NCBI RefSeq assembly: GCF_000327385.1
Contig: NW_008710779.1
Coordinates: 545,347 to 609,346 of the forward strand
Direction: 5' to 3'
Origin: Lottia gigantea
Taxonomy: Eukaryota > Mollusca > Gastropoda > Lottiidae
DNA length: 64,000 nt
In this document: one piece after another, positions 1 through 12,900 of the stretch
How positions within the stretch are numbered: position 1 is the stretch's first letter
How the letters are laid out: each line of letters opens with the position of its first letter
Position numbers and translations under genes: made by a program
The notes under the pieces: generated by a model
Told to the model about the DNA's origin: nothing
Seen by the model: only the letters and a program-made list of their open reading frames with translations
The model's database searches: none

Positions 1-42
1 GATATAAGATGAAGTTCGTAATAGCTTGACATTGTGGATGTG
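1..42. repeat. Foldback MITE family A, terminal fragment
   Basis: The first bases match the right terminal arm of the family A copies at 17763-18046 and 55085-55415 (core 'gttcgtaatagcttgacatt'). The rest of the element lies outside the window. Confidence 0.7.
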
Positions 43-2149
43 TTCAGACTTCAGACTTCAGATCCACCATATTCTGAGGTAAAGAGGCAATAGAACCTAC
101 CTAAAGGATTAAAAACAGATTTCTTAGCTTTTAGTCCTTCTTTTATCATCTTTGACATCAAAACCATTTCCTTAACAAACAAAAATCCATAATGATCCGC
201 TAGCTCCCTTTGATTTCGTCCATTTTCCTTGAATTCTTTCTTTTTACAACTGAAAGGTAAGTATAAGATACATTATGAAAATATCATGCAGCACATGAGT
301 CACTCAAAGACTATTAAAAATGGTTTGTGGACTCTCTTAAAGGAGTGCTGGGTTCGGAATCCCAATCACAGACTGGTATCAGATATTAAAGGGGTTGCAA
401 AGATGTGTATCAGGACCATTTAAGGCTTCAATTTGCATCACTTGTAAAGCTAGAAAGGAAATAAAAGATATCATAATTACCTGTATTCCGTCTGTAATTC
501 ACTGTTGTCTACTAACGATACTTTATCTATCGTCCAGTCTTCTTTATATCTTTCATTAATACAATTACGATTAATAATATTCATTATCTCAATCGCATCT
601 CTACTATTTATATCAACATTTCTTAAATTACCTACAATTTAAGAAAACAGCATATCAAATATTCTGTTATCAACAAATACTGAACCTTTGGGTCTCTTCA
701 AAAGCCTCTGATGAAACAGCATTTTATATCAAGGGCAAGGCCAGTTTAATAACTCTTATCTAATTGAATAGAGCTCATCTCATGTTGTCAGCATGTGTTT
801 CAGATAAACAATCCTAGTCAGGACAGCATTATTGGAAATTGGGGATAAATCACCAAAATAGGATAAGACATATGAAGAAAGTAGGAAACTAACTGAATAG
901 GAGTGAATACTAGAAAGAGTAGCAAGATGATATGTGTTTCAGACATATATCTATAAACAGGACAGCTTTTTTGGGAAAAAGAGGTATGGATTACTAATTT
1001 TAGGACTCAAAAGTCTATATTGAGCTCACCCACCTTTAGATTTGGCTACCTTAAGTTTAGGTATACTGAAGTTCTTTGACTTCTCCATTATTCATAACAG
1101 GCCTTAGCTTTCTATTCTGAAATATTCAAAAATATTCCTATTCAATTGATATCCACATTGTCTACAGTCTTTTGCTTCCTTGTTAGGGATTTGCTTAAAA
1201 GGAGAGTGTGTTTATGGATGGACTGAGGCAGACGAAATTCAGAATATTTTGACAGTGACAGCAGACTACACGTCCTTTGTTATTTACGCAAAGTATAAAA
1301 CTAAGCCTTACAAAGACCCTTATTAAGGCAAAACAAAAGTGTGCCATTGAAAGCGGACAAAATCCTTATAAAACAGAGCCTATTTTTTCTAACCCTACTC
1401 CAATTGACAACTCATAAGTTGGAATTGAGTCAGATAGTGCGACTGGAACCCAGCCTAATATTTTGTAGATGTACTGTACACGTCTTATTTCATAATATTA
1501 GGATCGTTACCATTTCAAAGTTCAATACTTATGCCATGAGCAGTGACAAAAAAAGACACTGACGTCTTAAATCTAAAATGTAAACTTCATTATTTTGAAT
1601 GATTTTAAGCTTTCATTTTTCATTGTCAATCATATGTTGCCAATTCAATGCAAGGGGACGTAATTCTAGCTTACGAATTAAATCTTTTCAACGGATTTCT
1701 TGAGTCATTTCGACCCATATTGACGTTTCGACCTCTGAAAAAACTGATGATCTGTCTGTCAATTTATAATAAATTAATTGCCGTCGCCCAAGGGATGTCA
1801 ACATTATATTCTAGAACCTCAAGGCACTGAGAAAAGTCAAAGAAAATCTAAATGAAAGTATTTTAGTTATGTTACTTCCCTTGACCTGGTCAAAGGCATC
1901 AAATTTAGCCTTTTATGATAAAATCCGGTATTCAAATTTGCATTGTCTACGTTTTTTTTATAAGAGATACTCTCTTATAGAAGCACTTGCCAAGGTCACA
2001 AGTAGAGCCTATGGGGTTTCAATTAATTCTACCTCACCCTTACTGACGTATGAGGTAGCCCTGACTCTGGGTTTCAGCATTGTAATACATCAATTTGATA
2101 AGAAGTTACCTACTTAATTGTCTGTGTAAGCCATATTCACATTAAAGAA

Positions 2150-2310
2150 ATTTCTGGCTAGAGGGGGGATGGCCCCCTTAAGAAAATTTTAACCCCCCCC
2201 CCCCCCCCCCCCCTTTCAAAAAATTTGGCCACCTTGAGATCCAATTGACACTTCGTCATTACTTCAGTGGCCGCCCTAACTCCTGAGATCCTGTGCTGGC
2301 CACGAGCCTG
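2150..2310. repeat. Decayed hAT-like MITE with a C run
   Basis: GC-rich ends (CTGGCTAGAGGGGGGATGGCC on the left, GCTGGCCACGAGCCTGGCC on the right) surround an AT-rich core with AAAATTTT and a 21-base C run at 2193-2213. Overall design resembles the better preserved hAT-like element at 44127-44270. No target-site duplication was identified, so the boundaries are approximate. Confidence 0.45.
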
Positions 2311-3627
2311 GCCCTATTGCATGCAACATAAAAAAAAAACAACGAACTGCAGCATTTTAAAAATTTCATGGCAGCTTTAATCTTTTGAAAAATGACTAAT
2401 CCATTTTAAACCTTTTTCTTTCCATTGTCCCTTTCAGGTTCCACGAGTTTTTCCTTATTATTTCATGGTTCCCCCTGCAATCTTCTTGAATGTCTATGAC
2501 TGCATAGAGCGCAATAAATGCCCAAAAATGCTATGCCAGATTACAAAGCACCTAGGGCCTGGAGACGATAACTGATAGGTGACAACTATTGATCACTTGA
2601 TGATGCAAGCTAGAAATTAGTATAAAATCTTCATTTAGGTACGCCCTTCATCAAATTCTCAAATTGCAAGGGGCAAATTTACTATTTTGTGCTTCATAGG
2701 CAGTTTTATCATCCGTTTAACCAATCATATCCTACCACTTTTCAAGACCCAAATCAAACCTCGAAAATGGCAAACCATGGCCTCTAAAAACAAAAAAAGT
2801 AGGTTGGTAAAAGTAGTTTATTTCATTCCATACACAGTTGTTATATAACAATATTTCAAGACTTTTATGTAGGTTAGTAGATGACACTTTGAAGGCTTAT
2901 GAATTTTGACCTTCAATGACCTTCAACTTGGTCCATAAACTCCAGGTTACAAAAAAAGAAGGCCTAACAAATAGCTTATTTTATTTAGACCCAGGCTGCC
3001 ATTTCACATTTCGTATGTTTTCGATCCCATGACTAACCTGCGTGCGTTTCAGTCCAACTGCTGTTTTTGATATTGCGATCACCGAGTGCGAATCGAACGA
3101 AGCCTATGGGCTACTCTCTAATAAAAGAAATTAAAATTGATCTTGATGGCAGAAACCTTTTTTTCGCAGACGACACTATTGATTGAGGTATCTGAAGAGT
3201 TATCTACAACAGGAAAATAAACTGCCGCAATTAAAATTTAAGCAAATTGATCGAAAATATAGTTTTGGTCAGGGGACAAATATAGGGGCCTAAGGATACA
3301 CCCTCTATGATTAGGTTACAACCGACAAAAACGTGTAAGGAATAAAGTTACAGAAAGGTAAGTCTTTCAAATTTTTGGGGCGCAAAATAGGCTTATGTCT
3401 GTCTGATCTGTTACCTTTTGTGTGTTTTCAATAGGTTTATTTGCCCCTGTAAATCATTCACGATTTTACTTGAAATGTAGGCATATATGATGTTGGTAGC
3501 CTGTTTCAGTAATTGTAAAATTGAGGATAACTTTCTCAGTTAGCAAATTAATTTGGCCCAAATAGTAGCTGCACAATAAATCAATTAAAAAATTGTAGCC
3601 AACTTTCTGTATATTTGACTGGATATT

Positions 3628-3942
3628 AGAATGGACATAAATTTTATAGTCTCAAACTTGGTCATTAAGTGTATGTACATATATTCATCAGTTGGACTTA
3701 CCAGGTGCAATGACTAAAGAATGAAATCTCTATATAACACAATATATCCATTTAACTAAGTAATAATTACTTAGTTAATCTATTACAGTTCTATGGTTAA
3801 ATGGATTATTACTTAGTTTTATGGATTTATTGGATTATAGAGGGATTATAGCATATAGTTTTTTGAAACCAAGTAAGTCAACTGATAAACAAGGCTTCAG
3901 TTTTCAAATTGTAGGTCCTCCTAAAAGGTAGTATACCTTTAA
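3628..3942. repeat. MITE family C (TTTAAAGG ends), left end lost
   Basis: Shares 'ctcaaacttggtcattaagt' and 'catcagttggacttacca' with the complete 200-bp copy at 50279-50478 and ends in the same 'ggtagtatacctttaa' terminus. The middle has been invaded by or expanded into short palindromes built on CTAAGTAATAATTACTTAG. The left terminal repeat is missing. Confidence 0.7.
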
Positions 3943-4536
3943 TAATCCAATAACGAGAGAGAACACTACACCCTGAAAAAGTGATTAGTACATGAAACTG
4001 AGTAAAATGTGGAGACTCATTTTTAAAAATTTAACAAGATCCATTTTTTCTGGTGATATTCAACATCTTTCATAACATGCAGGTGAACAATCAAAACATA
4101 ACAATTCATTTGGAGAAGAATTAGTGGTAATTGAAGGTATAGGGTTAAATCAGAACTTTATGGGTTAAATATACAGAGATACATGTTATTTATAGTACAT
4201 AAGCACCATACATTCTCATTACAATATTCAGTCTCTAATTTGTCTATAACATATTTACAATTATGGCTTGAGAGTGAAAATCATAGATTAAATAAGCTTA
4301 AAGTTAACATAACAAAGTTCTACCCCATACTTTTCTACTCCAGATTGATCTGAATAACCAACCAATTGAAATAGTTCATTTTTCAGCCTTTGATCAATAT
4401 TCAAACATCAAATACAAATATGCAGTTTAAATGCAACAGACATAAAGTATTTAGTACAAGGCAGTGATTGCCTCTTCTGATTGTCTACCTCAAAATTCCA
4501 GTTCAGCATAATTAGCAATTGAAAAACAAGAGCAGC

Positions 4537-4757
4537 AATTGAAAAAAATACATGGTAGGTTACCATTGTAATTTTAAACTTTTATTGAAAAACTTTTATT
4601 GAAAAAAATACATGGTAGGTTACCATTGTAATTTTAAACTTTTTTTTGAAAAAAATACATGGTAGGTTACCATTGTAATTACATTTAAACTTTTATTGAA
4701 AAAAATACATGGTAGGTTACCATTGTAATTTTAAACTTTTATTGAAAAATATACATG
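4537..4757. repeat. Minisatellite, four copies of about 50 bp
   Basis: The unit 'atacatggtaggttaccatt' plus flanking A/T tract recurs at about 4541, 4601, 4648 and 4698 (spacing 60, 47, 50), with a fifth decayed copy at 4745. Each unit contains a near-palindromic GGTAGGTTACC. Copies are nearly identical, so expansion is recent. Confidence 0.9.
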
Positions 4758-5303
4758 ATAGTTGGTGAACATAGATGAGAAGCAAGGACGACACTATTCC
4801 TTGGGTTTTAAAATCGCGAAAAGGTCCAAGGTTGTATAAACATTAAACAGTTTGCATCAATATTGACACTTATTCTTCCATTCACAAAGTCGTGCCATTA
4901 ACGCTGTCCTTTACAATTGCACAAATACTGTGTCAGGTAATACTGGCCACAAAATTATTTCGTAAGAATTATAATAATTATATAAAATAAATATATAGAA
5001 ATATAAACCCAAACCAAATTTAATTAAAAAGATATAGTCATATAAATATGCTAAAACTTTACTAAAATATTTGTTCAACATTAAATTCATAACTGCCCAC
5101 AGAATAATGCATAAATTTAATGATTTTCTTAAAGTTAATATTTGCTTGACTAGTTGACATTTTTTAGAATTGAGATGTCGGGTTGCTACATACCCTACAA
5201 TTTATAATGCCCTAGGTGTGATGTCAGATTAAATTCTAGAAAGTGCTATGGATAACAGAAATTGAACTCTAGTAAATCTATATTCAGACTGAATCCATGT
5301 TAA

Positions 5304-5652
5304 TTAAAGGGGCAGATGTGCCATTTTTTTGACCATTCATGCCTTATTCTCAGTAACAGGAATTTTTAGCTTAGCCAATTAGTAATAGTGTTCACAGCTC
5401 ACCATTGAAATTTGAGACTTCAAATCCTTTTGTGTCTAGAATTATCTGTGTTTGAAAGTTAAAAAGATGAGTCATCTTTTTTGAGACACTGCCACATATA
5501 GAAAAGACATCTTTAGAAATAAGAAAAGCAATTCATAGTTTGAGATATTTTTGAAAGAATTATGTGATTTTTGTGAATTTCTAGTACTTCTAAAGACTAT
5601 TTACATATATTCAAGACTCAAATCAACTCCCCAAAATGGCACACATGTCTGG
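5304..5652. repeat. MITE family D (TTAAAGGGGCAGA ends)
   Basis: Begins with TTAAAGGGGCAGATGTGCCA and ends with an inverted copy of GATGTGCCATTTT (as AAAATGGCACACATGTCT). A shorter relative with both ends is at 25428-25629, and partial relatives occur near 28385, 31697 and 33966. A recurrent internal motif is 'gactatttacatatattcaa'. Confidence 0.65.
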
Positions 5653-6261
5653 TTAAGAAGGCAGAAAATATAATCTAAAACTGGAATATTAATTATAATT
5701 ATTCAGTAAACAAACTAAATTAATTAATTTACATCCAATCTGCTTAAATATAGAAACCTGAACATATAATATGCTAATTTTCATTAGCTATTTTATGTTA
5801 TATGTGGTTGCATTTGTCAGCATTAAGAAAGTGAATTGGACATAATTTGTGTAAACACAAATTAAGTGAATGTGGAGATGAAATTAAAAATATTTATACA
5901 ATATGTGGAGTTAAAAATATACTTAAAATATATAACCCAAAAATTCCCTGTAAAAATATCACAATTTTGTGTATATAATGGATTAAAGTAATAACAATGC
6001 TCGATTATGGCAGAGATAATCTTCCATAGATATATAAAGATGAGTGTTTCAAACAGGTGTAAGATAAACCAAGCATATCTGTGTCCTTTAACTCCCTTTA
6101 AACTAGAGAATAATTGAATTATTCATAAGAAACACCGATAACCTTGATTTGACTTAATACATACTGGGACCCATCTTTTAATACATTCAAACATGTAGAT
6201 ACCAGATGAAAGAAATTGCCTCTCAATATTTGTTTCCTTTAAACATGCAGTATCCAAATAG

Positions 6262-6912
6262 TTATGTGTATAGGGTAGAAGGTAATAATGCCTCCTTAGT
6301 TCCAATAGCAGGAGCCAAATTCTCTGATTTGAGGAAATCTCGTGGAAGCAATACTAAATGTCCTTTTACTCCTTTTAATTTCTCTCGAGCTTCACTTGGG
6401 TTAGATTCACTTAATGATGGTGAGTTTGTGTAGTCTCGAAGTTGTTGAAATGTATGCACAAAATCACAAGGAATACAGTTAAAAACCTGGAAAAAAAGTT
6501 TGAAAAATTGAGAATCTTCACATATGTCATAAATCATGTGATATCAGCTTTGCTTACAAGAATCAGTGCACCTACTTGTTAGATTCAGATTCAAGCTTTC
6601 TATTTTCGAAACCATCTTCGTGATAGGATGTCCTAAAACAGGGTTAGAAGTTAAAACCCTAGGACATCCTAGAGCTAAGATCGTTTCAAAAATACGTGGC
6701 CAGGCTTTGTGGTTGTAAAGAGAGTTTTAACAGTTGAGATTCTACAAATTCAATAGGCATGGTTAGTGAGTTGTTTTTGCACAAGAATCAAACTTACTTT
6801 ATCATAAATAGTGGTGTTAACAACAGCTTGTTTTATCCAAACACCTTTATAAAAATCATCATGTACTATATCAGTTATATCTAAATCATCACTGTCTAAA
6901 CCAAGATGTTCC
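6262..6912 (-). CDS. PLD1: PLD exons 25-26: C-terminal tail
   Basis: Exons 6798-6912 and 6262-6486 encode [21 protein letters not shown], aligning with human [21 protein letters not shown], then [13 protein letters not shown] and a stop. The extreme C-terminus of PLD1, needed for catalysis in mammals, is preserved in length and character (human GTKEAIVPMEVWT). Confidence 0.95.
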
Positions 6913-9900
6913 CTGTAATATAATAACAGTTATAAACATGGACATTTAATTGATATTATTTCAAAAAGATGAAACTTAAGCCAGTTATTCAGTCTATCAG
7001 CCTAAGTAAGTTAGATCATATCAAGTAAATTTTCCCTTTGCTCTATTTGCCCACTTATAAACCACCAAAAAATTTTACTTCATAGAATCTAATCATAAAA
7101 AAAATCCCGTATGTCAATTCAAACTCATCTTAAATCTTTTTAATATAAATAAAAATATGAATTTTTGTCAAAATGTCTATACTATAAGTCTCAATGGTGA
7201 CGCACGTTTGGAGAGTTCTGAACAGTTTCCTTTCGTATTAATTCTGGCTTCAATTGAACGGATGAAACATTTAAAATTTTCTCATCTATTTCTTTCTCTG
7301 CCCTTTGAATTCTGTCTACACCTACTAGTACTTGTTCTAAACTCTGTTCCAAATTGTTTTATTGAATTTATTGGTTGATTCCATGATTCCAGAGCACGCA
7401 GAACTCACCCATAGAGCAGCCCCGATTTGAGATCTCATGCATGAAAGTGTATAAAATGTTTGTATTACCTAAATAAAGTAGTACGTATAGATGATGCAAA
7501 TTTTCCAACCATATGTTCTTTTCCGTTAATTTGAACACCAGTTTTCTGATTATCTTCTACTATCACAGCTAGTTCACTATCACGTTTTCCTAACATACTT
7601 CTATCATTAATATTAGCAGAGCCAATTATAACTGTATCATCATCTACTATCATTAATTTACTATGTACATATATCAATTCTGTCATCTAAAAATATAATA
7701 CACAAATTCTATTAGTTTCCACTCTACTTTAAAACTGTGTCAGTGCCAGCGTGGGTACAAGGGGGACAATTGTTGGGGGGGGTGAAAGCCCCAGCAAACA
7801 ATCCAAGGTAGGGTTGCAAAATGCTTCTTCTTATGCTTTATTTTGAATCCTCTGACTTTAATGCTCCTCCCCTCCACCCAAAAAAAAAATCGACAACAAC
7901 AAAAAGAAACTTGAAAAGAAAAATACAGAAGAATAATAAATATTATCATACCATTTTTCCACTTAATTCAGCATGTTTTCTGAGGCCACAGAAGACCACA
8001 TATTTTAATGGATCAGGAACTGAAAAAAAAAGAATCAATATCATTATGTTTAAAAGAAAACAACAAAGATTTGAAATTGTCGAATCATAACAAAATTTAT
8101 ATTAGATTTATATTAACATATTCATGATGTAAACATTGTTCAAATTTTTTCTCAGGAGATATACTGTGGCAAAACACTGTTTCTTACAATTCATGCAGCT
8201 ATTTGAATTTGTTACCATGCTTTTCTTATAAGAGTCATGAATGACAATTACCCTATAGAAAATATACCAAGGGAAATATCACTAGTGAAAAAGTTCTACT
8301 TTAAGTAAGAATATTTGAATATTTACCTTCCTGTGATAATTTTTCTATTAATGAATATTGACCTCTGCAAATAGAAGCATAATTCCAGTTAGTCACAGCT
8401 TGTAGATTGGTTCCACCAGCAGTACCAAATTCTCCTTCAAAAGCAGGCAATAATGGCATCACAACATACACTCTAAATTCATCTTGACATCTGAAATGAA
8501 AAGCAATTTATTTTACACGTGGAATTTTAGAAAACCATTGGAAGAGGCTAGGTATAATTTGGGTTTCCTTATCTGAAATTTTTATGATGCAAAAAAATTG
8601 CTTTTAAAACTAACCTATGTGCTCTAATTATACGCCTATATAGTGCATCACCAATACCATTTAATACTACATTTTGAGAATTATTACCATCATCTATCTG
8701 TGTAACAAAAAACTGATTCTACAAAGACAAAACAAAAATATTAATGCCTTTTTCAATTAAAAAAATATAAGCTTTCCTTTAAAGATATTAACTGATAAAC
8801 CAAATGCTGATTAATAAATACATATTTTATTATCATTTATTCTTTAACAATATTTCCTGCACAACATATCACAAATCTGGCTAAGTTTGTCAACCTTAGA
8901 GAGTCCACATACCTTATTTCTTTTTGATACATGTGTTTTCTTACCTCAATATAAATATAATGCTTAGCATTTTCTATACAATGAATATATGCTGTATGAA
9001 TGGATGCTTCAATTTCAGCCAAACCAGCTGACCAGCTGCAGGAACTTCTCAAAATCTGAAAGGGAAAAAAATATTAGCTGTCAATGTTTGTTTGGTATAT
9101 GGATGTGGCAGAAAAAGGTGTGAGATTAAAAAATGCAAACAACATTTATGTTACACCAATTTATTGGGTTTATTCTCTGAACTGTTAAGTGGGGGGGTGG
9201 GATAGGAACAGTTGACTGATAGTTTTTGGTGGCTCTTGATAGACAGGTTCTGAACACGTTCGGCCTGCTCCAATCTGGCCTCAATCGAACAGACAGAACC
9301 AGATTATGTCGCATTAAAAACTCTGATCCAACTCTGAATCCCGAACATGCAGAACTCTCCAATCAAGCAGTCCCCTTTGTAATATACAAGTGGTTAAAAT
9401 TAAAGTCTCACCTGTGTTTTCACATCATATGTAACTGTTTTAATGGATGTCGGTACTGAACACCGGCTGTAATTTCTTGGCATCAATAATGGATAATTAG
9501 TCTTCTCTTTAAATTTTTTGGTCTACAAACAAAACAACACATGATTCAAATATAATCATGCTTAATTTATCAAATAACCTTACATACGAATTTTCATGAT
9601 TCAATCATGATTCTTTAAATATAATAATTAATATATTCACTTTAATGATTCATAATCATTCCTCAAATACAACACTCACTTCAAATCATTATAAACCTGA
9701 AGTCAAGATAAAAACGTTTTTGTAAACAGTTAAATGAGCTGACAGGTTCAGCATTCAAATACCATACATGACAACCTCATGTTCACTTAGCAAAACTCTA
9801 TAACAGTTTTGATATCTTCTGAATGAGTGGTGTCAATATTAACACTCCAACTAAAGTCATGACAACAAGTTTTTTGAAACACATCTAATCATAAGTAAAA

Positions 9901-12900
9901 TGTCATGATTCTAATATTGTGTAGTTTAACAAATTTGTACCTTTGTGAAATTCCATCGGGTAATAAAATGTCGAGCCACATCTCTTGCAGCTTTTCCATA
10001 AACGACTGCTCCAATATCATGCCATGGCATTCTAGGCATAGTTTTTCTGTCAATAAAATCTGTAAATATCAAAATAAAGATGGTTTATAAGACATACACT
10101 CATGGCAGTAGTTAAGAAATAATAATCCTGTCTTATGTGATCAAAATATCACAGGCTAATCTTTTAACAGTAAACTCATCTGTTTTGTGCATTGCAACTT
10201 CAAAATTGTCTGATATCTCATTCTACACTGGAAAAAACACTATATTTTCTGTAGTCTTGACAATAATTTGAACTAAGATAGATTACTAACTGAAAAATAG
10301 CTCATCAAAACATCATCGACTTCAAACGTTTTTGTGGTCAGAAGAAACCCATCTAACCAACAAAGACCACCAGATAGCTCCCCTTTCATTCTCTTTAAGC
10401 AAGATCAGAACCATCCTAGGCCTATTCATTTGGGAGAAGTAAAACTTCCCTTTCAAATATATATCAAGGAATTATGTGATGTTCGGCATAAAACCTACCA
10501 GTAAATGGTGCATCTAGTTGAACTAAATCCTTAAATATAAAATTAACATAATCTTTGCCAATCCATAATTTAGTAGAAACTTTTAAACCTTGTTCATCAA
10601 TAGCTTGTTCACTATCAGTTCTATGAAATTCTTCAGACGCTCTCTGATCACAACTAAAACAAACAGAAATACTACAAGAAATGTGCAATAGATGTGGTCT
10701 TATAGTCAGCATATACATGTTGGCCCTGGATTGGATAGTTCTAAAAAGGTTTTAATTCAGGTCAAATCAAATGGTATGAAAGTGGATATTTCATATTCAA
10801 AATTTCCTGTCAATACCCCTATCTTGATTTCTTCGCCACTTTGAATTCTGTCTACATCTACCTTTTTTCGTCACACTCCAAACTTTGCTGAATATTGCCA
10901 ATTTGTTTTATTGTTGATTCCATGAATCCAAAATGTGCAGAATTAACAAATAGAGCTTAAAGCCTGCTTTCACTTAACCCGTGGAAAAGCAAAAAGCCAG
11001 CTTTATCTCGTTCGGCAATAGGGGGCGTACTGGTCTTTCCAGTCTATTGCATTTCTTACTGGTCAAAACAGTAGTCTTGTACATCAGTTGTTGTCAAAAA
11101 TGCCCGACTTTGTGATCGAGGCTAAAGTCGTTTGGGAACCAGATTAACTCAGTGTAACCGCAATGCATTCGGCAATAAAGCTGGCTCTAAGCTAGCTTTG
11201 AGCCAGCTTAACAATTCTCAGTGGATACACCGTTATTAACTTTAAATATGTGTGCCAATATTTACTAACAAAAACCATACCTTTCACTTTCAGGAGAGTC
11301 TGACCCTCTTCTTTCTCTTAGCTTTTCAACTAGACTAGCAAACTGAATAGAAAATACAGTTTTAATACAGCATTAGAAGTTTACTTTGCTAGAAATAGCC
11401 ACATTACAGTTTTAAGAAACCAGGAGCTTTTGTCAGACACATTGTAAAATTTACAGTAATTAAGAAATTGATGTAATTGATGTAAATGATATATCAGTTA
11501 TCTGGAAGATTATGAAGATACCAGAGTAACAATCTTCCTTAAAACAGGCCACCAGTGGCAATCCTCAGTCCTTACTACTAATAAATGCGAGAATCTTAGT
11601 TTGCTTTGAATTTAATTAATCACATTGAAAGAGTGCATTGGTCTTAGTCTTTGAGTCTTGAGCATATATTTACACAAAGATATGATCAACAAAAAAACAA
11701 CACACACAGTTTACTTTTGTTCAGAGTTCACAAGTTGGTGTTAATCAGTAATATACTGATCTCAGGTCATTTTGAACACATTTGATTGTTGTTAACTACC
11801 TATATCTCAACTTACCTTAGATTGCTTTGTCGGTTTTTGATCTACAAGGTACTTTTCAGGAATTGTTTCTTGTTTGCCATCATCGTGTTCTGAATCATTT
11901 CTACCACCTTTCAAAATCATTTTCCACCTTCTCCTTGCTGGACTTTCACCTTCAAAACTGTCCCTTTTTTGTAATCTATAAGAAGCGAACATAATGTGTA
12001 GGTATGCATATAATTGGTGTCAAATTGTCAGATAGATGTAGGTCTACAGTGATTTTAATTTCAAACAAAAGTAATCTATAACTAGTAAGGAATAATTTGG
12101 TAATACGTTGAAGGTTTTCAACTCTTGAACATACATCAAAATAAACTTTTTTGTTTAGTTAATGATGCAGAAAAATGAGATGACATTCCAAAAAGAGTGT
12201 ACATACCTATCTAACATGGAAGCTGTCCTAGCAACGGCAGAGATATCAGTCAATTTAGATGAATTCTGTGTCTTTTGTGTCTGTTTACCAGTTCCTCCAT
12301 TTTCCCCAATAGAATCGATATGATCATCATTGTCCTGTTCACTATTTTTATAATTGTGTTTCAAATTGCCAGCTTTGCTAGTATCTAAGTGAAGACCTTT
12401 GTCACGTGCTTTCATCCATAAATGAGAACCTTTTTGAGTATTTTCATTCAAATCATTGGAGATGTTATCAGGGTTATCATCTGCGTATTGGATATCGTCA
12501 TCCTGATGCATATTGTGTTGTTGAGATTCATCATTATTTGACATTCTTCTATGCTGTTCATTGGAAGATGAAGCATTGTTACTGGCTTTTATGGAATCAT
12601 TAGAAGTCTAAAAAAAACAACAACAAAAAATATAATTATCTAGAGAAACATATAGTGTTCAAGTTTATATTTTGAGAATATGTAATCAAGTGTATATTTT
12701 GAGAATGTGTAATAAAGTGTATATTTTGAGAATGTGTAATCAAGTTTATATTTTGAGAATGTGTATTAAAGTTTATATTTTGAGAATGTGTAATCAAGTT
12801 TATATTTTGAGAATGTGTAATCAAGTTTGTATTTTGAGAATATGTAATCAAGTGTATATTTTGAGAATGTGTATTCAAGTGTATATTTTGAGAATGTGTA

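Larger units (their letters stand above)
1..6261. other. Intergenic region downstream of PLD; repeats only
   Basis: No coding exon could be supported on either strand; the open frames here are short and resemble no family I recognise. The stretch holds a terminal fragment of foldback MITE family A at the left edge, a 21-base C run (2193-2213) inside a decayed inverted-repeat element, a TTTAAAGG-type MITE near 3628-3942, a four-copy minisatellite (4537-4757) and another MITE (5304-5652). The PLD 3'UTR must occupy the right end. A minus-strand ATTAAA (plus-strand TTTAAT at 6177-6182), about 80 nt past the stop, is a weak polyadenylation candidate. Confidence 0.6.

Noticed and set aside
335-375. 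tRNA-like T-arm (GGGTTCGGAATCCC)
   Set aside because: One base too many in the loop, and no acceptor stem, D-arm or anticodon arm fits around it.
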